NCBI RefSeq assembly: GCF_910593845.1
Contig: NZ_CAJVAS010000041.1
Span: 1-55,781, forward strand
Source: Paenibacillus solanacearum
Lineage (GTDB): Bacteria; Bacillota; Bacilli; Paenibacillales; NBRC-103111
DNA length: 55,781 bases
Reading direction: 5' to 3'
Every line of letters begins with the position of its first letter. Positions within the stretch are counted from its first letter, which is position 1. Both the position numbers and the translations under genes were made by a program. A model generated the notes under the pieces. That model was not told the DNA's origin and did not search any database. It saw nothing but the letters and a program-made list of their open reading frames with translations. Positions 15,836-23,729 of the stretch are shown here, piece after piece.

Positions 15836-15941
15836 GCATCATTTCATTTCAAAATTAAAGTGACACACCTTTACCCAGCCGCACCACAGCGGGGACAGGG
15901 GTAGTATGGGCTTTAATGCGGTAAAGGTATAAAGGTGACCT

Positions 15942-16775
15942 TTACTTCGTCAGGCGGTACGTTTCGAGCTGGATATAGTTCAGGTACTCCACCGGAAACT
16001 GACGGGTTTCCACTAGCTCCGGCACATACCCGTTCTCCCTCAACTTCTCCATCATCTCGTTAAAGTCGCCTTTTACCGTTCTCGGGACAATCAGGTTCTT
16101 ACTCTGGAGAAACAGGCGCTTCCCATACGAACGCTCATCCGCCTTAAAATCCCGCAGATTCTTAATCAGGTCAAGTTTTAGCTTATTCCGGCGCTCCTCC
16201 ATCGGCAGGCTATAGATACGCTTCAATTCGACGCTTCCCCGTCCCCATATATCCCGAAACGTTCCATCCGCCAGTTCCGCTCTCGGTATCGTAGGCAGGT
16301 CAGCCAGCAGGTGGAAGTGGAGTGTGCCGCGCTGCTGGAAGGAACGATTGGCAAGATACTTAAAATCGCCGTACCGTTCGCGCATCCGCTTCACCCAGTT
16401 CTCATAGTCCTTCGCCGCTTCATCCAGCGTCACGTCCGGCTTCTCGTAGGTCAAGGTAATGAACTTGTGGCCCAGGCTAAAGTTTCGGTCCATCAGGTGG
16501 CAGAATCGTTCCCGTTCCGCCAGTTTCAACCGTCCTGGCTTCGGCGTTCGGTCAGGGCGATTTCGCGCACACTCCTCCTCTTTATCAGGCGGCTCCAAGA
16601 TCGCCGCATAGAGCCGCTTCTGCAAGTCCGTCAGGCTCGGGTCGGCTTGAATCGCTTCGATCTCCGCTAAGCGTTGGTTTTTCGACTTACGGTCACTTTC
16701 TTCAAATAGTTCCTTTCCATACAGCTTCACTCGCAGGCAATCTCCAATTCTCGTCATCTGGCAGTTATATCCCAT
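15942..16775 (-). CDS. HUH rolling-circle Rep protein, unit C
   Basis: This 277-residue protein starts at ATG 16775 (AAGGAGG eight bases upstream); the 20-residue extension above it lacks a ribosome site. KFITLTYEKPDV is HUH motif 1 and RGTLHFHLLADLP is the metal-binding His-hydrophobic-His motif 2, spaced as in Rep proteins of rolling-circle plasmids and small ssDNA phages. Candidate catalytic tyrosines follow. It is unrelated to Rep A and Rep B. It probably nicks an origin in the hairpin-rich DNA just upstream (17.0-17.9 kb). CCTTTACC/GGTAAAGG arms lie just after the gene. Confidence 0.75.
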   Translation of the reverse strand: MGYNCQMTRIGDCLRVKLYGKELFEESDRKSKNQRLAEIEAIQADPSLTDLQKRLYAAILEPPDKEEECARNRPDRTPKPGRLKLAERERFCHLMDRNFSLGHKFITLTYEKPDVTLDEAAKDYENWVKRMRERYGDFKYLANRSFQQRGTLHFHLLADLPTIPRAELADGTFRDIWGRGSVELKRIYSLPMEERRNKLKLDLIKNLRDFKADERSYGKRLFLQSKNLIVPRTVKGDFNEMMEKLRENGYVPELVETRQFPVEYLNYIQLETYRLTK

Positions 16776-18056
16776 CGCCCAGTCCTCCTTGGCGCCCATT
16801 GGGGCGTTTACCGTAAATAAACCGGGGGGATGCATGTGTACTCCATGGGGTTCATATAAAAAATAACGGCAGGGAAAGCAGTCCCTACACTTCGTTAGGC
16901 ATATCCGGCAAGGGGGTCACGAGGGAGTATGGTTACAGTACATTTAAACAGGCATAACGGGCGAGTCATAGACAGGTTGGGAAAAGCTTCCTCGGATACG
17001 CAAAAAGCCCCCGTCAGCGACTACGGGACGTTCTACGTCCATATCGTCGCCAGCGGGGGCATGTGGGGGATATTATCATCCAGAGAACATAGGGAGATCA
17101 GAGCATTCCAATCATTACTACAACCCTCGTATAAATCCTAATATCACTCAGCGGACGAGCGAAGCGAAGTCCTCCGAGCGTTAGCGAGGAGCAGAGCACA
17201 TCCATCCTTCATAGTCAGAAAAGCAGCCCAGGCTTCTATGGGCATAGGCTGCCCACGAATATTAAGCCGCTCGTTCCCTGCCTGTGACCTCCTCGCTTCG
17301 CTCGGAAGACTCCGCTTCGCTTCGTCACTTTCTTTCTCTTTTCATTCATCTAAGAGCATGTTATTCCTTTGATGAATCCTCTTTATTTTTTAATATAGCG
17401 ACCACTTTTATTTGTTTTATTCGTCCACTCTGGACAGGCATCCGAAATCTGCGGAGAATGGAGCTTTCCCATAAGACCCCTGTATTTCCCACATAGGAGC
17501 GCATGTCCTTCTTCATAAAATTTTTTCTAAATATAGGAAATTATCCGTATATTCATTCGTTTTTTAGCAGGAAATATACCATTCTATACCATTAGGTTAT
17601 CAATCGAAGCCAATTGATCGAAAAATTATATCAATTATTTTTCCTCAGGCCATCCTATACCCCATCGCTTGTCGAATCCGGGTGAGGCACGTGGTTACAG
17701 GCGATAGAAACCGGGCAATTTCCCATTTCTATCCTCAGAACAGTCGAAAGTCACGGTAGGACAGTAGCGCCCATCTACGGCGATTTCTGGGCGTTTTACG
17801 CCCAATTCGTCGCCATGTGGTGAATACGTACGGGCAAGGTTTTCAGGGATCATCAGCATATCCATCACGCTACAATTTTGGCTACATGTGAAATCGTATA
17901 ACAGCCCTAAGGAAGCGGGGTGACAGCCCCCCGTCCGCCGAGAGAACTGGCTATGTATTATTAAATTCAGAGAGAGTAAGTGAAGCGCTGTTCGCCGCCG
18001 CGCAAACGTTATTCAGCTATTTCCGATTTCTAGTGGCCGCGGCAGATAAAAAAGAA
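16776..18056. other. Hairpin-rich non-coding region of unit C, candidate replication origin
   Basis: About 1.2 kb has no supported gene. Visible structures: GCCCCCG...CGGGGGC enclosing GGACGT-TCT-ACGTCC (17007-17060); a 38-bp inverted repeat, 17154-17191 with 17289-17326, enclosing GCAGCC...GGCTGC (17223-17252); GATAGAAA...TTTCTATC near 17705-17735; and GGGCGT-TTT-ACGCCC (17789-17803). The first and last small hairpins share a following TCGTCGCCA and have compensating stem changes. Such DNA is typical of single-strand or double-strand origins of rolling-circle replicons. Confidence 0.55.
17154..17326. repeat. 38-bp imperfect inverted repeat
   Basis: The arms GACGAGCGAAGCGAAGTCCT... (17154-17191) and its near reverse complement (17289-17326) can form a long hairpin with an inner GCAGCC/GGCTGC stem. 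This is a likely single-strand origin or cruciform within unit C. Confidence 0.7.
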
Positions 18057-18085
18057 CCACAACGCGAGGTTTAGTCGCATTGTGG
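18057..18085 (-). terminator. Post-immunity hairpin terminator, unit C
   Basis: Minus-strand arms CCACAATGCGA and TCGCGTTGTGG are followed by TTCTTTTTTATC. This is the best-paired of the four conserved copies. Confidence 0.7.
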
Positions 18086-18110
18086 TAAAACCAACAGGCA
18101 TATAATTTAT

Positions 18111-18464
18111 TCATTTTGTTATAAAAATAACCTCGTTCGCTTCAAAGGCAATGATCACAACATCCTCTCCTCCTGAAAGCACTATCCTAATTTTCTCAGG
18201 TTCTCTCGCATCATCAACGCTTTCAATCTGCACTTCGAGAATTTCATTGCTATCAAATGAGAAATTCACAGGCTCCAAATGGAGGTTTCTTACTTCAAAG
18301 AAATTTAACTGACACAGCAACATCTCTTCCTCGGTCTCTTGAAAGCCTTCTTGTTTCCAATTGCACAATTCTAACTCGATTTCTAATTCCGATTCGCCTA
18401 AAGAAATACTGTTTACAAGACTGTCATGTAAATTTAAACTACTCAATAGCTCAGATGGTTTCAT
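18111..18464 (-). CDS. Candidate immunity protein 4
   Basis: The 117-residue acidic soluble protein starts at ATG 18464, 17 bases after the rhs stop, with AAGGA upstream. It begins LLSSLNLHDSLVNSISLGESELEIELELCNW; the LHDS...L-I-L-L pattern is common among small immunity-type proteins near RHS and CDI tips. It is expected to neutralise tip 4 in the cytoplasm. It is transcribed with rhs and ends at the conserved terminator. Confidence 0.7.
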   Translation of the reverse strand: MKPSELLSSLNLHDSLVNSISLGESELEIELELCNWKQEGFQETEEEMLLCQLNFFEVRNLHLEPVNFSFDSNEILEVQIESVDDAREPEKIRIVLSGGEDVVIIAFEANEVIFITK

Positions 18465-18481
18465 ACCTAATCTCAGTCCTT

Positions 18482-21400
18482 TTAAGGAACAATATGTGAT
18501 GGCTTAGAGCCTTTTGGAACAGGATTTCCACTTTTATCAATATAATAGTCCATTTTACCAGTACTATTTGGATTATAAAAGTGGTAATGGTCCATACCTT
18601 CAAATCCATTTGCTCCTTCTTTCCCTGGATCAAATCTTACCTTAAATCCAGTAACCTCGTCATGATATTCTCGGGAAGTTGTATTTTTAAGCATACCATC
18701 AGGAGTCACATCTTTCCAACCATTCTTCAATAGTTCATTTGGATTTTTAGGCAAATTACTAAAAGAAAACTTCATTCCACCTGGACCCTTCAATGTTCCC
18801 AAAGCCATTGGGTCAGGAATTATCATTTGAACTGCATCAACATATAACTTTAATCCGAGTGAGTCGCTTTCTATCCAATTTATTGTAGAAGCCCAAGCAA
18901 TATCCATTACAACTGCTTCTGGAATAGAATAGTCATCGCTTTGCATAATATCAGACTCAGAATATCCTGCCGTCCTCATTCGTTCTCGAAGCTTATTAGC
19001 CTCTCCAGCCCAATACTTCATTTTGTCAGTATTGTTAGCAGAATAAGCCTTTTCCCATTGCCATTTCATCTCATTAATGGTCCAATTGGCAGTAATTTCG
19101 GTAGCCCAGTGACCATTCGGATCGCTATACCTCAACGGATTATTATGCACATACGTATAAAGATTCAACGTCAAAGGATTCGTAATATCCCCTTCATACG
19201 TATCCTGATTTATAAACCGTCCTACACTCGGATCGTACCATCTGGCCCTGAGGTACTGCAAGTTCGTGCTGCTATCCCAGAGTTCGCCACTGTAACGGAA
19301 TGGTTGTTTGATTTGCTCTTGCGCAACGAGCGGATTGCCCCATATATCGTACGTATACTGATTCAGTATACTTCCGCTGCCGTCGGTTAACCCCACGACA
19401 TCTCCATGGCCGTTATGCACATAATATGACTTCGTGCCGTTAGCGTCAACCCTGGCGACGAGACCGTTGCCGCGCACATATCTCGTCTTCAAGCTGGACG
19501 CACCGTTTGCTACATTCCCTTCTGCAATGACACTGGCTCCATCATAGTAGTAACGCGTCGTTTGCCCGTTTTCCGTCCGTTCGTATAACAATCCGTCCCC
19601 GTTATACGTGTAACTTATATTGGCCCCGTTCGCATCGGAAACGTGAACAAGTTCATTACGGGCATTGTACTGGTAGTTCGGCTTATTTTTGTCCAGCAGG
19701 TTGTTTCTCGTTTGCAGTGAACTGCGGTTGCCGCGTGCATCGTATTGATACTGTTCGCTAAATTGTGACGATGTCGATATACGGTTCAGTTCATCGTATG
19801 CAAATTCAAAATATGCCCCGTTCTCCGTCTTGCTTGTCTGATTGAGATTGTTGTCATACGTATAATTATACTGGAACGGACTTAACGTTATACCTGAACG
19901 TTGGTACGTCAGTTGGGCCAGATTGGTGCCATTGTAAGTGTAGTTTGAGCTAATCCCGTTTCGCAAACTGACGCTTGAAAGCAAATTGTTATTTTTATAC
20001 GAATAACCTGCATCCCAGTCGTTCAGTGCTGGCCCCAAATGACTCAATCGGTTCTTCTGGTCATAATCGTATACCGTAACGTTATGGAACGGATCCGTCA
20101 TTTGCTTACGGTTCCCTTGCAGATCGTACGTATAATTCATCGTTTTGCCGTCCGGGAAGGTGACTGTTGCCAGTTGACCTATCGTGTTGTACAGATATTG
20201 GGTCGATCCCGTGGCATCCTTTAATAGCGTCCGGCGTCCAGCATTGTCGTAATCGTACTCAACGATCTCGCTGCCGACGACGCTTTTGGTCAGTCTGTTG
20301 CGCGAGTTGAATGTGTTCAGCGTCGTCTGATTTTTCCGGTCGATTCGGGTCACTAGGTTGTTGTTCGCATCGTAGAAATATTTCTCTATGGCCCCCTCCT
20401 GATCCGTTTTTTGAATCAGACGCCCCAGCTCATCATACTGATTAAGGACTACGGTTAAATCCGGGTACTGAATTTGCGTCAGTTTATCCGCGAAATTATA
20501 GCTATAATTCATTTTCTGGTTCTTGGCGTCTTCCACCGATGTTAACCGGCCAAGAATATCATACGTATACTTGGTACGCTGTGCTTTACCGTCAATGGCC
20601 TGCACGGCATTCCCGATATAATCATAATCGAACGTGGAGTGCGTTAATGATACATTACTTGCATTGAATAATTCGCTCCGAATGACGCGGCCCAGCTTAT
20701 CGTACGTTTCAACCGATTTGTTATTTTCGCCATCGGTTGCCGTCTTGGTCCTGGCGACATCGTTATATGCCAGCTTCGATCTGCTGCCATCTGCAGCAAT
20801 GGTTTCGACCGGTCGATCGAAGTTGTCATAGATCATTTGTGTCCGATGATTCAGTGCATCGATTATTGCCGTTTGACGGCTTTTATTGTCGTACTCGTAG
20901 GCAATGGTTCCACTTCCTTGTATGGTAGTCGACAGCTTCAAGCCGATCGGATTCCATTTTGTAATCGTTGTGACTCCCGTCTCATCTCGTGAAGTGACCA
21001 TGTTGCTGACATCGTCATATGTGATGTTGACTTGACTGGCGTCTGGGAATGTGGCCGTCGTAACGCGACCAAAAGCATCGTATTGATATGTAGTACCATA
21101 ATTTTTCCCGTCCGTAAGCTTCTTCAGCAGCCCTGTATCGGTGTAGTAATCAAACTGCTGTGTGATGGGCGTACGGTTCCCCTCGACGTCGGTAACCAGT
21201 ACAGCTTGCTTGGTCAAAAATCCGCCTCGATAAGGCGCCGCATTATTGTATTCTTTATCGATTGTTCGGGAGCTTTGACCGTCCGTCACTGTAATGCTCG
21301 TCGGATGACCGAATGCATCATAGTTATTGTAGTTTACTTTTAACCGCAATGGACCGGTTGTATTATTGTCTTTTACCGTGAGCTGCGTAACGCTACCTTG

Positions 21401-23683
21401 GGCATTGCGCTCGTATTCTGCATAATGAGTCAAGTTCGCATTGACTGGCTTGGTCATCGTTTTAAGCAAGCCGTAATCGTACGTGTACCTTGTTGTAATG
21501 TCGTTAGGATCGGTTTGCGTTAGCACGTTGCCGTAGTTATCGTAGGTTCGTTTGACGATAACAGGGGTGCTCGTCCCGCTCGCATCCTGATATTGTGTTT
21601 TGGTTTCAATCGGGTTCGGATTGTCTTTACCAAGATCATACGTATGGGTCGTATCATATTGCTGATCTCCCGATTTCACCGTGCTCCCGAGATTATAGTA
21701 AAATTCTTCGGTATCGAGGAATACCCCTGAATCGGTAAGTCTGTTGTGATAGTACCTTACATTATTAACCGTTGTCGTCTTCAACCCGTCATTTATGATC
21801 GTTTTGAAATATACATCATTTGGGATCACTCGGTTGCCCCAAGTATCGAATCGGTACGTTGGCCTTGTCGCCATATCATTTTCGTAAGAATAGTCCTGGT
21901 GATTGTACGCCACCGTGCTCCCGTTCATGGATACCTGATCTTCCCTCGAGGTAAGACGGTATTTCCGTGTAAAAGAATTTTCGCTATAATACCGGAAGAT
22001 TGGAACCGATTCATACGTATACATCGTTCTGGCCCCTGTCGGATATTCGACAGTGTTGACATACGCATGCTTGTTCGGAACGGCAATACCGGAATTGTTA
22101 GTTAAGTTAAATGACGGAGTGTCTCCTTCCAAATAGGCATATCTTGTGGTGTTGCCCATTACGTCTTGCACCGATACGAGCAGATCCGTTTTTTTATTTC
22201 GCCACGGCTGGTCCGGGAAGATGTTATCCTGTAACACTTTTGTGTATACGACGGTTTTGCCATTCGAAGTAAGTATCACTTGTGTTGCGGTGTAGTTGAT
22301 ATCAATCGTGTTGCCGATGGCATCCCGTATTGTCCCGAGCACTTTCCCATACGATTCGACTTGTTTATACTCGAACTGGATCGTATTCCCATACGCATCG
22401 GAGATCTGGATCGGCCTTCCGTCTTGGGTAAAATAAACCGTTCTCTTCGTCACATTATTATTTAATTCGTATCCGGCCGTTTCTCCGTTTACAACGATGC
22501 TGGCGCTTGTCCTCCCAATATATAAATCCTCAAATGGGTATTTGCTCAGCCTATTTCCGACTGCCCATTTATACGAGCTTCCATCCCCTATATAAACATA
22601 TCCTGAAAACCCTTCGGTCTCCCAATCAATAAAGGGAAGGCTCCAGCTCCATCCGGCGCCAATGGGGAACCATTTTTGCTCCTTTGGTTTTTCCGATGCT
22701 TTGTTTCGGAAATAGGAAATACTCGATACATCCTGATTCAATATTTTATATTGTGCATTCGATGAAACGCCCTGAATCGTTCGTGTATATACTCCGTTCG
22801 CATCTGGCCCCGTCCAATTGGAATACGTAATATCTTTTCCTTGATTGGCAATGATCCAATCCGATGCCTCATTAAAGTCCGTCGCATTGCTGAAGTTTTG
22901 GGTCTCAAGTTTCTCCGTCTTAGGGGAAGAAACAACGTTGCCGCTGCTATCCATGGTTTGCGTGTACGTATAACCGTTGTACTGAAATTTGAGCGTACCC
23001 GGATGGACAAGCTCCGTATCTTCTTTGAAAAATCCGGATGAGTTGCTTCGATACGTTCTTGTTAGTGCAAAGCTAAGCCCGCTCCTGCCGGGCAGGGTTA
23101 GATCTGTTTCCTTAATTGTCAGCTCACCGCTTAAAGTGGAGATTTGTTCCCTGCCCGAGTTCACTTGAAACGGAGCCTGGTCCGGATTCGTATTAACCGC
23201 CTTTACTCCGGCGGCATCAATCTCAGAAGCATACGGATTGTCGCTAGCAATAGACATCCTCCGAGCTCCTCCCCCAACCGGTATGGGAGACAATCCTTTG
23301 GGACGTAGGATATCCAGTAGCTCCTGCAGTCCTTTGTGATTTTGCTGCTGCAACTGAAGCGCCCATTCAATATCTTGCAATTCATACCCTTCCAGAAGCT
23401 TCAAACGAATGACCGAGATGTCTATATTGTACATGAGACTTAATTCATTGATACGACCGGCGATCGTACCGTATACGCTCTCGGTAACCGAAGAATACAC
23501 ATTATCCGTGACACGATCATATACATTCTGCGCTACCGCCGAGTACACAGCCTGACTCACCGCTGTATCATATCCGCCGCGGCTATCCCCCATGTTAGGG
23601 GAATCCGCAGCTCCGGCCACAGGTGTTACCATCGAGAACAATAACACCCAAGCCAATGTTAAGGATATACACTTCTTAATCAT
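18482..23683 (-). CDS. Secreted RHS/YD-repeat (WapA-like) polymorphic toxin with tip 4
   Basis: The 1733-residue protein starts at ATG 23683, with GGAGG six bases upstream. A Sec signal peptide (LTLAWVLLFSMVTPVAGAA) precedes an N-terminal domain with TIKETDLTLPGRSGLSFALTRTYRS. Long YD repeats follow (GNRTPITQQFDYYTDTGLL, TYDILGRLTSV and many more, roughly residues 450-1400) and then the RHS core end (GHGDVVGLTDGSG, YLRARWYDPSVGRFINQDTYEGD, about 1380-1495). RHS proteins form a hollow shell that encloses and delivers the C-terminal toxin. Tip 4 (about 1493-1733) ends HYHFYNPNSTGKMDYYIDKS; its family is uncertain, probably a nuclease. The CAG codon for Q at 19207-19205 is TAG in the three displaced tips. 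Confidence 0.9.
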   Translation of the reverse strand: MIKKCISLTLAWVLLFSMVTPVAGAADSPNMGDSRGGYDTAVSQAVYSAVAQNVYDRVTDNVYSSVTESVYGTIAGRINELSLMYNIDISVIRLKLLEGYELQDIEWALQLQQQNHKGLQELLDILRPKGLSPIPVGGGARRMSIASDNPYASEIDAAGVKAVNTNPDQAPFQVNSGREQISTLSGELTIKETDLTLPGRSGLSFALTRTYRSNSSGFFKEDTELVHPGTLKFQYNGYTYTQTMDSSGNVVSSPKTEKLETQNFSNATDFNEASDWIIANQGKDITYSNWTGPDANGVYTRTIQGVSSNAQYKILNQDVSSISYFRNKASEKPKEQKWFPIGAGWSWSLPFIDWETEGFSGYVYIGDGSSYKWAVGNRLSKYPFEDLYIGRTSASIVVNGETAGYELNNNVTKRTVYFTQDGRPIQISDAYGNTIQFEYKQVESYGKVLGTIRDAIGNTIDINYTATQVILTSNGKTVVYTKVLQDNIFPDQPWRNKKTDLLVSVQDVMGNTTRYAYLEGDTPSFNLTNNSGIAVPNKHAYVNTVEYPTGARTMYTYESVPIFRYYSENSFTRKYRLTSREDQVSMNGSTVAYNHQDYSYENDMATRPTYRFDTWGNRVIPNDVYFKTIINDGLKTTTVNNVRYYHNRLTDSGVFLDTEEFYYNLGSTVKSGDQQYDTTHTYDLGKDNPNPIETKTQYQDASGTSTPVIVKRTYDNYGNVLTQTDPNDITTRYTYDYGLLKTMTKPVNANLTHYAEYERNAQGSVTQLTVKDNNTTGPLRLKVNYNNYDAFGHPTSITVTDGQSSRTIDKEYNNAAPYRGGFLTKQAVLVTDVEGNRTPITQQFDYYTDTGLLKKLTDGKNYGTTYQYDAFGRVTTATFPDASQVNITYDDVSNMVTSRDETGVTTITKWNPIGLKLSTTIQGSGTIAYEYDNKSRQTAIIDALNHRTQMIYDNFDRPVETIAADGSRSKLAYNDVARTKTATDGENNKSVETYDKLGRVIRSELFNASNVSLTHSTFDYDYIGNAVQAIDGKAQRTKYTYDILGRLTSVEDAKNQKMNYSYNFADKLTQIQYPDLTVVLNQYDELGRLIQKTDQEGAIEKYFYDANNNLVTRIDRKNQTTLNTFNSRNRLTKSVVGSEIVEYDYDNAGRRTLLKDATGSTQYLYNTIGQLATVTFPDGKTMNYTYDLQGNRKQMTDPFHNVTVYDYDQKNRLSHLGPALNDWDAGYSYKNNNLLSSVSLRNGISSNYTYNGTNLAQLTYQRSGITLSPFQYNYTYDNNLNQTSKTENGAYFEFAYDELNRISTSSQFSEQYQYDARGNRSSLQTRNNLLDKNKPNYQYNARNELVHVSDANGANISYTYNGDGLLYERTENGQTTRYYYDGASVIAEGNVANGASSLKTRYVRGNGLVARVDANGTKSYYVHNGHGDVVGLTDGSGSILNQYTYDIWGNPLVAQEQIKQPFRYSGELWDSSTNLQYLRARWYDPSVGRFINQDTYEGDITNPLTLNLYTYVHNNPLRYSDPNGHWATEITANWTINEMKWQWEKAYSANNTDKMKYWAGEANKLRERMRTAGYSESDIMQSDDYSIPEAVVMDIAWASTINWIESDSLGLKLYVDAVQMIIPDPMALGTLKGPGGMKFSFSNLPKNPNELLKNGWKDVTPDGMLKNTTSREYHDEVTGFKVRFDPGKEGANGFEGMDHYHFYNPNSTGKMDYYIDKSGNPVPKGSKPSHIVP
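19175..19220. repeat. Junction J4: intact RHS core/tip boundary (target site)
   Basis: The plus strand reads ATACGTATCCTGATTTATAA. Left of CT (19205-19206) it matches J1-J3; right of it lies the RHS core (codons R-F-I-N-Q) in place of the element end. This is the occupied-by-unit-C form of the inferred integration target. Confidence 0.7.
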
Positions 23684-23729
23684 ACATTGCCTCCAATCCC
23701 AAAGTCGTCAAACAAGCCGTTCCTAAACC

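Larger units (their letters stand above)
13135..19205 (-). mobile_element. Unit C: tip 4 (fused to rhs) + immunity 4 + IS110/recombinase/Rep module
   Basis: This unit of about 6.07 kb has its tip in frame with the RHS core, so in the model it is the most recent arrival. Contents: tip 4, immunity 4, terminator, 1.2 kb of hairpin-rich DNA, HUH Rep C, recombinase C, small helical protein C, RNA region and transposase C. No XRE gene is present. The module genes are visibly more GC-rich than those of units A and B, while tip 4 and immunity 4 are AT-rich. Confidence 0.5.

Noticed and set aside
17284..17496. 70-codon plus-strand frame in unit C
   Set aside because: It starts within the inverted repeat, has no Shine-Dalgarno and no recognisable protein pattern.
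16990..17830. Integron attC-like hairpins
   Set aside because: No tyrosine integron integrase and no cassette genes; an HUH Rep gene next door gives a better explanation.
1595..19205. Units as simple in-place tandem duplications
   Set aside because: Rep genes and cassettes are unrelated and codon usage differs, so duplication of one unit does not explain them.
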